A DNA stretch of 64,000 nucleotides, taken from Leifsonia sp. C5G2. GTDB lineage: Bacteria; Actinomycetota; Actinomycetes; Actinomycetales; Microbacteriaceae. The stretch covers positions 62,001-126,000 of the forward strand of contig NZ_JABFMV010000007.1 of NCBI RefSeq assembly GCF_013359685.1, written 5' to 3'. A model generated the notes under the pieces. It saw nothing but the letters and a program-made list of their open reading frames with translations. It had not been told where the DNA came from and ran no database searches. The position numbers were made by a program, and so were the translations under genes. This document shows positions 8,924-17,307 of this stretch, piece by piece; positions within the stretch are counted from its first letter, which is position 1; each line of letters opens with the position of its first letter.

Positions 8924-8957
8924 GCGACGCGCCCGCCGGCGGACGTAGGGTGGGCGT

Positions 8958-10007
8958 ATGCATGGTGAGTACAAGGTCCCCGGTGGCAAGCTCGTCGTCG
9001 TCGACCTGGAGGTGGTCGACGGCCGGATCGCGGACTTCCAGCTCGCGGGCGACTTCTTCCTCGAGCCCGACACGGCGCTCGAAGCCATCGACGAGGCCGT
9101 GAACGGTCTCCCCGCCGAGGCGGACGCCAAGACCATCGCCGCGGCCGTGAAGGACGCCCTGCCGGAGGGGGCCAGTCTGCTCGGCTTCTCGCCGGAGGCC
9201 GTCGCCGTGACCGTGCGGCGGGCGCTCGCCAAGGCGACCAGCTGGCGCGACTACGACTGGCAGATCGTGCACGCGAAGGCGGTCTCCCCGCAGATGCACC
9301 TCGCCCTCGACGAGGTGCTCGCGAACGAGGTGGGGGAGGGACGCCGGGGGCCGACCCTGCGCATCTGGGAGTGGGACGAGCCGGCCGTGGTGATCGGCAG
9401 CTTCCAATCGGTGAAGAACGAGGTCGACCCGGAGAACGCCGCCAAGTACGGCATCCAGGTGGTCCGGCGCATCTCCGGCGGCGGCGCGATGTTCATGGAG
9501 GCCGGATCGGTCGTCACCTACTCGATCTACGCGCCCGCCGACCTCGTGCAGGGCATGAGCTTCGCCGACAGCTACGCCTTCCTCGACGAGTGGGCGATCG
9601 TCGCGCTCAAATCCCTCGGCATCGACGCCGTCTACCAGCCGCTCAACGACATCACGAGCCCGTCCGGCAAGATCGGTGGAGCCGCGCAGAAGCGGCTGGG
9701 CTCCGGCGCGGTACTGCACCACGTCACCATGAGCTACGACATGGACGGCCAGAAGATGACCGAGGTGCTCCGCATCGGGCGCGAGAAGATCAGCGACAAG
9801 GGCATCACCTCCGCGGCCAAGCGCGTCGACCCGCTGCGCAGCCAGACCGGCCTCAGCCGCGCCGAGATCATCGAGCAGATGAAGCTCACCTTCAAGAACC
9901 TGTACGGCGCCACGGAGGGCGACCTCACCGACGCCGAGTACGCGGCCGCCGAGAAGCTGGTCGCCGAGAAGTTCGAGACTGAGGAGTGGCTCTACCGGGT
10001 GCCCTGA
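8958..10007 (+). CDS. Lipoate-protein ligase A-like, accessory domain at N-terminus
   Basis: This is a 349-residue protein. Residues about 100-330 are the BPL/LplA/LipB fold, with VVRRISGGGAMFM (170-180) and GKIGGAAQKRLGSGAVLHH matching the lipoate-binding and lysine segments. Residues 1-85 (GEYKVPGGKLVVVDLEV, FFLEPDTALEAIDEAVNG) resemble the accessory domain that in E. coli LplA lies at the C-terminus, so the order is swapped. The enzyme should attach lipoate or an octanoyl group to lipoyl domains. The usual His-Asp after the GGG motif is FMEAGS here. Attachment chemistry is likely; exact substrate is uncertain. Confidence 0.85.
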   Translation: MHGEYKVPGGKLVVVDLEVVDGRIADFQLAGDFFLEPDTALEAIDEAVNGLPAEADAKTIAAAVKDALPEGASLLGFSPEAVAVTVRRALAKATSWRDYDWQIVHAKAVSPQMHLALDEVLANEVGEGRRGPTLRIWEWDEPAVVIGSFQSVKNEVDPENAAKYGIQVVRRISGGGAMFMEAGSVVTYSIYAPADLVQGMSFADSYAFLDEWAIVALKSLGIDAVYQPLNDITSPSGKIGGAAQKRLGSGAVLHHVTMSYDMDGQKMTEVLRIGREKISDKGITSAAKRVDPLRSQTGLSRAEIIEQMKLTFKNLYGATEGDLTDAEYAAAEKLVAEKFETEEWLYRVP

Positions 10008-10068
10008 TCCCGGCGCCCGAACGTCCCGCTCTCAGGCAGTCCACAGGGGCTCCGGTACCCTGGATGGC

Positions 10069-10440
10069 GTGAATTGGTGGGTCGTGGGGATCGTGGCGGC
10101 GTTCATCGTCGTCATCGTCGTGGCTGTGAAGCTCGGCTGGATCGACCTCTCGAACAAGGCGCAGCGGGGCTCCGGCACGATGAGCGGGGCCATCGGCGGC
10201 TCGTTCGACGAGATCTTCGCGCCGGCCCGCCACGAGGCGCAGCAGGAGATGGACCGGCAGTCACTCCTGCCCGCGCCGGCGCCGCTGCCCGGCGACGGCG
10301 GCGACGAAGGCTGGCAGGGCGGGAAGATCACGCTGGACCTCGGCGGAGCGGGCGACGGCCGGCGGGTCGAGGGCCGGGCTCCGAGCGAGGACGGCCGCGC
10401 TACCGCTTCTGCAGCCCCGCGTAGTCGGGGTGCTCGCTGA
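10069..10440 (+). CDS. Small membrane-anchored protein, unknown function
   Basis: This is a 123-residue protein that starts at GTG. It has one N-terminal membrane helix (residues 4-20, WVVGIVAAFIVVIVVAV) and then a hydrophilic, low-complexity tail rich in Gly, Asp and Arg. No family is recognised. Its last 41 bases overlap the convergent GNAT gene, which is unusual and weakens the claim for the extreme C-terminus. Confidence 0.6.
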   Translation: MNWWVVGIVAAFIVVIVVAVKLGWIDLSNKAQRGSGTMSGAIGGSFDEIFAPARHEAQQEMDRQSLLPAPAPLPGDGGDEGWQGGKITLDLGGAGDGRRVEGRAPSEDGRATASAAPRSRGAR

Positions 10441-10684
10441 GCCAGCTCCGCACGTAGGGGCAGGAGGCGACGACCCGTCGGTCCGAGTGGTCGCGCACGT
10501 CGTCCAGCGCCGTCTGCACGAGGGTGGACGCCATCCCCTTCTCCCGCTTCGCCTCGTCGACCTCGGTGTGGGTGAAGACGATGGCGTCGTCGCGCAGGTC
10601 GTACTCCGCGACGCCGATCACCTCGCCGTCCTGGAGGAGGGCGTAGCGGGACTGGTCCGGCTGGTTCTCGACGCTCAAGCTCAT
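10400..10684 (-). CDS. GNAT-type N-acetyltransferase (NATD1-like)
   Basis: This is a 94-residue minimal acetyltransferase domain. DAIVFTHTEVDEAKREKGMA contains the acetyl-CoA loop and SCPYVRSWLSEHPDY is the C-terminal signature of the small NATD1/YidJ-like group. Length matches that group (about 90-100). It should acetylate an amine; the substrate is unknown. It is convergent with, and overlaps, the small membrane-protein gene. Confidence 0.87.
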   Translation of the reverse strand: MSLSVENQPDQSRYALLQDGEVIGVAEYDLRDDAIVFTHTEVDEAKREKGMASTLVQTALDDVRDHSDRRVVASCPYVRSWLSEHPDYAGLQKR

Positions 10685-10784
10685 GCCGCAACGCTACCCC
10701 GCATGTGGATCGCGTCAGGCGGAAGGGCGGACGCACGTCTTTACGGGTGAGGGCATCGCCGCCTTCGCCGAGAGGAGCCCGCCC

Positions 10785-11826
10785 ATGCGCACCATCATGA
10801 CCGTCCACGACTCGCCCGACGTCTGGATCAGGATGGAGCCCGTCGTCCGCGCGCTGCACTCGTCCGAGCTCCTTCGCCCCGTCGGAGACGTGACCCCGGA
10901 GCCGCGGGACGACGCGGAATCGCTGGTCGGGTCGCTGCGCCCGGACGCGGTCCTGGTCGAATCGCCGTCGCCGCGGGCGCTCGCCGCGGTGCGGGCGGCC
11001 TCCCGGCTCGGAGTCCCGGTGGCCCACCTCTCGGCCGGACGCCGCGGGAACGCCCCGGCCGCGGGGGCCGCGGAGGAGCCCGCGTGCCGGGAGCTCGACC
11101 GGCTCTCGCGGCTGCACCTGGCGCCGACCGAGCACGCTGCCCGGGTGCTGCTCGGCGCGTCCGTTCCCGAGCACCGGATCGTCGTCACCGGCGACACCCT
11201 GGTCGATGCCGTGGCACCGCTGCTGCCGGCCGACCCGGCGACGGCCGCGGAGCAGCCGATCGTGCTCGTGGCGGTGCACCGGCCGGAGCATGCCGGTGCA
11301 CCGCTGCGCCGGCTCGGCGCGGCGGTCCGGATCCTCGCAACGCGGTTCCCCAGCCACGCGTTCGTGCTCTCGGGGGGGACCGGACCTCGCGCAGCACGCC
11401 GGGCTCGGGCCGGACCTCGGGCGCACTGCGAACATCCACTCGCTCGGTCAGCCGCGGTTCGACGCGCTCCTGGAGCTGATCGGGCGCTCGGTGCTGGTCC
11501 TGACCGATTGCACCCGCATCGAGGAGGTGGCTCCCAGCCGGAACGTCCCCGTCCTCGTGCTCGGCGACACCACTGCGCGACCGGAGGGCGTGCTCGCAGG
11601 AACGTCCGCGGTCATCGGGACACGGGTGGAGCGGATGGTGGAGGCGGCGTCCGGACTGCTCACCGACCCCGTCCTGCATGCGGCGATGGCGGGAGCAGCG
11701 AGCCCCTTCGGCGACGGGCGGGCCGCCGAGCGCGTCGTCGCCGCCCTCGCGCACTTGCTCGGATGCGGGACGCGCCTCCCCGACTTCGTGACGCCCCTCC
11801 GGCGGGAATCGGTAGCTGCTCGGTAG
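10785..11826 (+). pseudogene. UDP-GlcNAc 2-epimerase-like gene with frameshift in a G7 run
   Basis: The ATG at 10785 follows GAGAGGAG. The first frame reads MRTIMTVHDSPDVWIRMEPV, then VAVHRPEH and SHAFVLSGG, up to a run of seven G at 11372-11378. Removing one G restores a second frame that continues GPDLAQHAGLG, LTDCTRIEEVAPS, VLVLGDTTARPEGVLAGT and ends at 11826. These segments match the non-hydrolysing UDP-GlcNAc 2-epimerase (WecB) family. The family Ser-Gly-Gly after LTD reads CTR, so even the repaired protein is a divergent paralogue. The shift may be a real mutation, a phase-variable tract or a sequencing error. Confidence 0.8.
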
Positions 11827-11892
11827 TCGTACGGATCCGGCGGACCGGCCGCGGACACGAGCCTGGGGTCATCCACCAGCCGAGGAGTGAGA

Positions 11893-12450
11893 ATGACCGT
11901 CGACGCCGCCCGCCCCACCGACCTGCAGCTCCTGGACCGTGTGCGCGGCGGCGACCCGGCCGCCCTGGGCGAGCTGTGGTCCCGCTACCAGGGCTGGGCG
12001 CACCACGTCGCCCGGTGCACCACGTCGCGTTTCGACGCCGACGACATCGTCCAGGAGGCGTTCGCCAAGGTCCTCACGTCGCTGCGGAACGGCAACGGCC
12101 CGACCGAGGGATTCGCCCACTACCTCCGGACGGCCATCCGCAATGTCGCCGCCACCTGGGGTGCCCGCGCGGCACGCGCCACGCTCGTGCCGCTGCCCGA
12201 TGACAGCGCGCTGGGCAGCTACCGGTTCGAAGTGAGCGACCTCGGCGACCTCGAACGGCCGTTCCGGAGCCTCCCCGAGCGCTGGCAGCACGTGCTCGTG
12301 CTGACGGTTCTGCAGCAGCTGCCGCTCGAAACCGTGTCCCGCCTGCTCGGGGTGAGCCTCGGCGGCGCGACGGCGCTCGCCGCCCGCGCCAGGGCCGGGC
12401 TGCGTGCCGCCCTCGCCACCCACGGCGAGGAGCTCGCCCTCGCCGCGTGA
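11893..12450 (+). CDS. ECF-family RNA polymerase sigma factor
   Basis: This is a 185-residue sigma factor with region 2 (about residues 8-80, including DADDIVQEAFAKVLTSL) and region 4 (about 125-175, LPERWQHVLVLTVLQQLPLE). The ATG at 11893 is 5 bases after GAGGAG. Region 2 contains NGNGPTEGFAHYLRTAIRNV. This closely parallels the sigma part of the large fusion protein at 17308-19410 (KGNGPKTGFRSYLATTIRNV), so the two are paralogues. No anti-sigma gene lies beside it. It ends in a hairpin shared with the convergent LuxR gene. Confidence 0.92.
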   Translation: MTVDAARPTDLQLLDRVRGGDPAALGELWSRYQGWAHHVARCTTSRFDADDIVQEAFAKVLTSLRNGNGPTEGFAHYLRTAIRNVAATWGARAARATLVPLPDDSALGSYRFEVSDLGDLERPFRSLPERWQHVLVLTVLQQLPLETVSRLLGVSLGGATALAARARAGLRAALATHGEELALAA

Positions 12451-12458
12451 GTGTCCGC

Positions 12459-12493
12459 CCCGGAGGGCGCGCGCTCAGGCCGCGCCCTCCGGG
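12459..12493. terminator. Bidirectional hairpin between sigma factor and LuxR gene
   Basis: Arms 12459-12471 and 12481-12493 (CCCGGAGGGCGCG and its complement) pair perfectly over 13 bp with a 9-base loop. The right arm lies inside the last codons of the LuxR-type gene, whose stop is at 12475. No U tract is present. It is well placed to end both convergent transcripts. Confidence 0.8.
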
Positions 12494-14790
12494 CGAGCGG
12501 TCCCGGGCTGCTCACGGAACCACACGGCGAGCTCCGTGCGTGACCGCAGGCCGAGCTTCACCAGGGCGTTCTGCACGTGCGTCTCGACGGTGCGGATGGA
12601 GACGAACAGGCGCCGTGCGATCGAACGGTTCGTCTCCCCGTCGGCGACGAGCGATGCGACCTCCGTCTCCCTCGGGGTCAGGACCGACCGCGCGGCCAGG
12701 GGCACGGCCGCCCGGAGGTGGGTCTCGACGATCCCGTGCAGCGCGAAGCCGATGCTCTCGTCCTCGGTCAGCGCGGCGCCGTAGTCGAACGCGCGGCCGA
12801 ACGCCGCATCGCCGAGCCGCCGGCGCAGCGCCCGCTCGGTCGGGGCGGAATCGAGGAAGTACGGCGGATAGCTCGCCCTGACGGCTCCGGCGTCGCGCCA
12901 CCGCGCTGCCGCGGCGCCCAGCAGGCTGGCGCCGCGGGCGGCATCCGCGCGCTCTCGCGCGACCTCGGCGAGCAGCTCGAGCGCGTGGGCGATGCCGAGC
13001 CCGTTTCCGAGGCCCCGCTTGAGCACGAGAGCGTCGCGCGCGTCCAGCTCGCACGCGTCGTAGTCGCCTGCCGCTGCGGCGGCCGTGGCCCGCGCCGTCC
13101 GCAGGAACGACCGCTCGTAGCGGTCGCCTGCCACGAGCGCTCGTTCGGTGATCGCCGCCTCGACCTGAGCGGCCTCCGCGCCCTCGCCGAGCGCCCGCAG
13201 CCGGGCGGCGAGACGTTGCGGGGTGTTGAGCCGGCCGAACCGGTACGCCTCCTCGCCCAGGTCGTCCATGAGGTCACGGAGGATCGCCACCGCCGCCGCG
13301 TCGTCCCGTTCGAGCGTCTCCGCGGCACTCCGCGCGGCGATGTCGGCCTCGCGCGCCGTGCCCTGGTCGCCGGTCCCGGCCGCCGCATCCCGCGCCTGGA
13401 GAGCCTGTATCAGCTCCCTGCGCGCGAGTCCGGGTTTGCCGGTCCGGCTGTAGACCGCGGCGCGGAGCGCGTGCCCCAGGCTCCTCCAGAGCGGCGACGG
13501 CGTCCCGGATTCGAGCGCTCGGCCCAGCCACCGCGCGAGCTCGTCCGCGCTGCCGTGGATCGTCCAGGCCTGGCGCCAGGCGGTCACCGCCGTCTCCACG
13601 GCGCGGTCGGCGTCGCCGAGAGCGGCCGCGGTGGTCATCGCGCGGCGGATGTTGGGGAGGTCGCCTCCGAGGCGGAGCATGATCTCCCTCTGCCCTGCCG
13701 AGAACCAGCCGTCCTCCGCTTCGTGCAGCCGGGCGATCACGCAGGCGACGAAATGGCGTTGCGCCTCGACCGGGCGCTCCTGATGCTCGGCACCGAACTC
13801 GCGGATGGCGGGGAGCAGCTCGTAGCGCACGGTGTCGCCGACCCGGCGGCGGTGCACGACCGACCGGCGGATCAGCTGCTTCACCGTCGCGGTCGCCTCC
13901 CGTGGGCCTGTGGCGCCGAGGGCGGCCATGGCCTCGCCAAGTGCCAGATCCCAGCCGGGCGCCAGCACGGACAGGTCGCTCCACACCCTCCGCTCGAGCG
14001 GGCCGCACCGTTCCCAGCTGTCCTCGACGGCGGCCCGCAGCGACCGGGACGCGGGATCCGCCGGCTCGAGCGCGGAGAGCTGGTGATCGACGCGGTGCGC
14101 GAGCGTCCGCACATCCATGAACTGCAGCTGGGCGGCCGCCAGTTCGATCGCGAGCGGGACGCCGGAGCTCGCCTCGCAGATCCGCACCACATCGGGCAAT
14201 GTTCTTGCGTCGATCACGAAATGCGCGTCGCCGGTGCCGGCGCGGTCGGCGAAGAGGCGCACGGCGTCGCTCGCCAACGTCAGCCCGCGATCGGCGAACG
14301 GGCCGATCGCGACGAGCGTCTGGGCCGTCGAGGTGAGAGGCTCCCGGCTCGTCGCGAGGACCTTGACGCCTGGACAGGCGGCGAGCAGGGCGTCCACGGC
14401 GGCGGACGTCTCCCTGACGACCTCGTCGACGTCGTCGAGGAGCAGGAGGGCATCGGCGGCGGAGAGGGCGGCGATCACGGCGGCCAGCGGATCTCTGCCG
14501 GAATCGACCTTGAGCTCGGAGGCGATCGCCGCCGCGATCTCGTCTCCGCGGCCGCGCGCATCCACGTACCAGATGCCGGGCACCGCGCGGGCGAGGCCCT
14601 CGGTCGCCGCGATCGCCACCCTGCTCTTCCCCACCCCCGCCGCGCCGGTCAGCGTGACCAGACGCACCGACGACAGCAGCAGCCGGCGGATCAGCGACAC
14701 CTCCTCGCGTCGCCCGATCAGCGCGTCGAACCGCACCGGGAGGCCGTGCGCTGCACCCCCGGGTCCGCCGGTTCCGGTCATTCCCTCCAC
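12475..14790 (-). CDS. LAL-type LuxR transcriptional regulator with ATPase domain
   Basis: This is a 771-residue regulator. Residues 30-300 form an AAA/STAND-type ATPase with Walker A GAAGVGKSR and Walker B ALLLLDDVDE. A TPR-like helical middle follows. The C-terminal LuxR helix-turn-helix is about residues 700-765: LTPRETEVASLVADGETNRS then SIRTVETHVQNALVKLGL. The start is GTG 14790 or ATG 14781; GGAGG lies too close to the ATG to decide. It is convergent with the ECF sigma gene. Such proteins are usually activators that respond to a small ligand; the target is unknown. Confidence 0.9.
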   Translation of the reverse strand: MEGMTGTGGPGGAAHGLPVRFDALIGRREEVSLIRRLLLSSVRLVTLTGAAGVGKSRVAIAATEGLARAVPGIWYVDARGRGDEIAAAIASELKVDSGRDPLAAVIAALSAADALLLLDDVDEVVRETSAAVDALLAACPGVKVLATSREPLTSTAQTLVAIGPFADRGLTLASDAVRLFADRAGTGDAHFVIDARTLPDVVRICEASSGVPLAIELAAAQLQFMDVRTLAHRVDHQLSALEPADPASRSLRAAVEDSWERCGPLERRVWSDLSVLAPGWDLALGEAMAALGATGPREATATVKQLIRRSVVHRRRVGDTVRYELLPAIREFGAEHQERPVEAQRHFVACVIARLHEAEDGWFSAGQREIMLRLGGDLPNIRRAMTTAAALGDADRAVETAVTAWRQAWTIHGSADELARWLGRALESGTPSPLWRSLGHALRAAVYSRTGKPGLARRELIQALQARDAAAGTGDQGTAREADIAARSAAETLERDDAAAVAILRDLMDDLGEEAYRFGRLNTPQRLAARLRALGEGAEAAQVEAAITERALVAGDRYERSFLRTARATAAAAAGDYDACELDARDALVLKRGLGNGLGIAHALELLAEVARERADAARGASLLGAAAARWRDAGAVRASYPPYFLDSAPTERALRRRLGDAAFGRAFDYGAALTEDESIGFALHGIVETHLRAAVPLAARSVLTPRETEVASLVADGETNRSIARRLFVSIRTVETHVQNALVKLGLRSRTELAVWFREQPGTARPEGAA

Positions 14791-14832
14791 CTGTCACATC
14801 ACGAATGCGGTCGCGCCCGCGTCTCTTCCAGT

Positions 14833-14857
14833 GGAAGCTCTTCGGGCGAGAGCTTCC
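14833..14857. promoter_or_regulatory. Hairpin/palindrome upstream of LuxR regulator
   Basis: GGAAGCTCT (14833-14841) and AGAGCTTCC (14849-14857) are perfect 9-base complements with a 7-base spacer. It lies 43 bases upstream of the LuxR-type start, so it could be an operator or a leader hairpin. The rest of 14791-15060 holds no supported gene. Confidence 0.45.
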
Positions 14858-15060
14858 CTCCCATCAGGGTGGAGGGCCGCGATCGCGTTTCGGGTTTCGC
14901 GCGGCCGGCCCTCCACCTCGTGCGTCCGAGCGCCGTCCGCGCGTCTGTGTGTTGCGCTGCGATGCTTCCAGTGCACGACGGTCGGCGAAAGACAGGACCG
15001 GACGCGATGGTGCCTCGGCAGGTGTCGCGCACCACCGGTGGGGTGGCGGGCGACAGGGGG

Positions 15061-15225
15061 TCAGACGGCCACGTCGTCGCGCGGCCACTCCAGCTCGATG
15101 CCCGACCGCAGCCGGACGCGGACCAGCCCGTCCGCGATGTCGACTCCCTCGACGTCCGGGTGGCTGAGGGCGTTCCTCCACCACTCCTGTCCCGGCCGCG
15201 GAGCCGTCGCGCCCTCGTCGCTCAC
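15061..15225 (-). CDS. Small protein, unknown function (54 residues)
   Basis: The GTG at 15225 is preceded by GGAGGT with a 7-base spacer, one of the best ribosome sites in the window. The product reads VSDEGATAPRPGQEWWRNAL and ends with a beta-rich segment, GVDIADGLVRVRLRSGIELE. No family is recognised. It lies upstream of the LuxR-type gene on the same strand and downstream of another small gene. Confidence 0.55.
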   Translation of the reverse strand: MSDEGATAPRPGQEWWRNALSHPDVEGVDIADGLVRVRLRSGIELEWPRDDVAV

Positions 15226-15328
15226 GCTCAGCACCTCCTCCCCAGCCGCCGGGAGCCCGCTCTTTGGGCCAGCTTGCCGTCCGCGGCTCGCCCTGGCTAG
15301 GCAGCCGCGGCCCAGGTGGGGCGGCCGG

Positions 15329-15550
15329 TCAGCGATCCTCCGCCCCGCGGAACCGGTAGGTCGCCTCGCGCGGCCAGTCCTCCGCGGTGACGAGCTCGTA
15401 GACCAGCACGCGAGCCGGATCCTCGCGGTCGGGAAGCCGCACACGCGACGGCGGCATGGGCGTCACGAGGGGGAGTTCGACGGCACGGTCCTCCGAGCCG
15501 GGAGCGGTGTGCACGAGATAGGCAGTGAACACTCCCATGCCGGAATCCAT
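15329..15550 (-). CDS. Small protein, unknown function (73 residues)
   Basis: This is a 73-residue frame starting at ATG 15550, with a second ATG at 15538. The product contains VFTAYLVHTAPGSEDRAVEL and VLVYELVTAEDWPREATYRF, with no membrane segment. No clear ribosome site is visible for either start. It lies 104 bp upstream of the 54-residue gene on the same strand and divergent from the HtrA-like protease. No family recognised; moderate confidence that it is a gene. Confidence 0.5.
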   Translation of the reverse strand: MDSGMGVFTAYLVHTAPGSEDRAVELPLVTPMPPSRVRLPDREDPARVLVYELVTAEDWPREATYRFRGAEDR

Positions 15551-15693
15551 GCGTTTACATTAGTGAGGGCCGGCCGCATCGGCACGTCCCTCTGGCGCTT
15601 TCTGCGGGCTCCCGGCGGTCCCCGAACTGACTAGCCAAGCGCGGCGGTGAGCCATCACTCTGGTCGCAGCACCGCGTGGAGGGGGATCCGATC

Positions 15694-16809
15694 GTGTCAC
15701 GAGGCGAGAACAGAACCGGACGGGCCGGGAGGTTTCCTGCGTGGGCGATCGTGCTCCTCGCGATCCTCGGGGCGGTCATCCTGGTCGGCGCGGGGGTGCT
15801 GGGCGGCCTGGCACTGCGCAATGCGGCCCCGGTCGCGCGCGGTGCGCTGTCAGGGCAGGCGCCGGGCGACTCCCGATCCGTCTGCGACGCCGAGAAGGTC
15901 GCGGAGGACGTGCTGCCGTCGATCGTCACCATCGGGGTCCGTGCGGGGGACGGCTCCGGCGGCACAGGGAGCGGCGAGATCATCACGGCCGACGGCTACA
16001 TCCTGACCAACAACCACGTGATCGCCCCCGCAGCGGAGGGGGCGGAGATCGTCGTTCTCTACAACGACGGCAGCACGCACCCGGCGAAGCTCGTCGGCCG
16101 GTCGCCGCGCGCCGACATCGCGGTCATCAAGGTGCAGGGATCGGGCCTTCCGGTGATCCGGCAGGGCGACTCCGCGGCGCTCAAGGTGGGGCAGCCGGTC
16201 GTGGCGCTCGGCGCTCCGCTCGGCCTGTCCAGCACGGTGACGACCGGAGTGGTGAGCGCGCTCGGGCGTACGGTGCCCGTCCAGAGCGACAGCGATCGCA
16301 ACGCCGTGCTCGCCGACGCGATCCAGACCGACGCCTCCATCAACCCCGGCAATTCGGGCGGTGCACTGGTGGACTGCGACGGCCGCCTCGTCGGCGTCAA
16401 CTCGGCCATCGCGACCGTGCCGGGGGAGTCGGGGGCCGCCGGCGGCGGAAGCGTCGGCATCGGGTTCGCCGTTCCGCAGGCCGTGGCGATGCCCATCGCG
16501 CAGCAGATCATAGAGACCGGCAAGGTGGTCTACCCGACATTCGGGCTCTCGGTGAGCCCCGTCGTTCCCGGTGCGAACGGCGAGGGGGAGCCGGGGCTCT
16601 ACGTGCAGGCCGTGGTGCCGGGTGGTCCGGCCGACCAGGCGGGGCTGGAGCCGGGCGACATCATCACCCGGGTCGACGGCGCACCGGTGGGGAGCGTCGA
16701 CGACCTGACGGCGAAGCAACTCACCAGCAAGCCGGGCGACGAGGTGAAGGTCACCTACGTGCGCGACGGCAAGACGGACAGGACCACGGTCACGCTGGGG
16801 AGCGGCTGA
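15694..16809 (+). CDS. HtrA/DegP-like membrane-anchored serine protease with PDZ domain
   Basis: This is a 371-residue protein. A short basic N-terminus is followed by one membrane helix (about 17-40), a trypsin-like domain (65-260) and a PDZ domain (275-371). The catalytic triad is visible: His108 in TNNHV, Asp141 in ADIAV and Ser221 in NPGNSGG. The GTG at 15694 follows GGAGGGGG by about 8 bases, better than the earlier in-frame GTG at 15676. The protease domain should face outside, where the family degrades damaged exported proteins. It stands alone between divergent and convergent small genes. Confidence 0.93.
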   Translation: MSRGENRTGRAGRFPAWAIVLLAILGAVILVGAGVLGGLALRNAAPVARGALSGQAPGDSRSVCDAEKVAEDVLPSIVTIGVRAGDGSGGTGSGEIITADGYILTNNHVIAPAAEGAEIVVLYNDGSTHPAKLVGRSPRADIAVIKVQGSGLPVIRQGDSAALKVGQPVVALGAPLGLSSTVTTGVVSALGRTVPVQSDSDRNAVLADAIQTDASINPGNSGGALVDCDGRLVGVNSAIATVPGESGAAGGGSVGIGFAVPQAVAMPIAQQIIETGKVVYPTFGLSVSPVVPGANGEGEPGLYVQAVVPGGPADQAGLEPGDIITRVDGAPVGSVDDLTAKQLTSKPGDEVKVTYVRDGKTDRTTVTLGSG

Positions 16810-17091
16810 TCAGGCCGAGCGGTCCGCCATCTCCGCGGCCGCCTTGAAGCGGTCGATGATCCGGTAGGTGTCGCCGGAGCCCAGTTCCTCGATGCGCACG
16901 GTGTCGTAGACGCGGAAGTCGAGCGCGCGGAGCTCGCCGAGACGCTCCGCCCGCTCGTTGAGGAGGGCCGACCTCAGAGGGGAGGAGGGGTCGCGGGGGA
17001 TCAGGGGGGTGACGAGCTCGCCGCGCCATCCGTCGGTGGTCGCGCTGACGAGCCCGATCGCGCGTTCGCGGGGATTCCAGGTGGCCCTCAT
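16810..17091 (-). CDS. Small protein, unknown function (93 residues)
   Basis: This is a 93-residue soluble protein starting MRATWNPRERAIGLVSATTD. The ATG at 17091 follows GAGAGGA by 4 bases and is preferred over an upstream in-frame ATG at 17130. Its stop directly abuts the convergent HtrA-like gene. It is rich in Arg and Glu with mixed helix and strand. No family is recognised. Confidence 0.6.
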   Translation of the reverse strand: MRATWNPRERAIGLVSATTDGWRGELVTPLIPRDPSSPLRSALLNERAERLGELRALDFRVYDTVRIEELGSGDTYRIIDRFKAAAEMADRSA

Positions 17092-17307
17092 CTCGTCCTC
17101 TCGATCGTCGGATGCGGCAGCCGCCACCACGACGGCTATGGGGGAGGGAGTGACCCGGCGGCTGGATGTGGACGAGCCGGCCGGGCCACTCGGGAGACAA
17201 CATGCGAAAGGAGTTGCTCCGGGGAAACGCGAAACCCGAAAATGCGTCCCTACCGAGGTAGACGAGGCGGAGCCGTCGCTATGACGCGATCGGGACGGCG
17301 CAGCCGG

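Noticed and set aside
17201-17260. A 19-codon frame (ATGCGAAAGGAG) before the sigma fusion's 3' end.
   Set aside because: Too short, with no ribosome site and no similarity to anything seen in the window.
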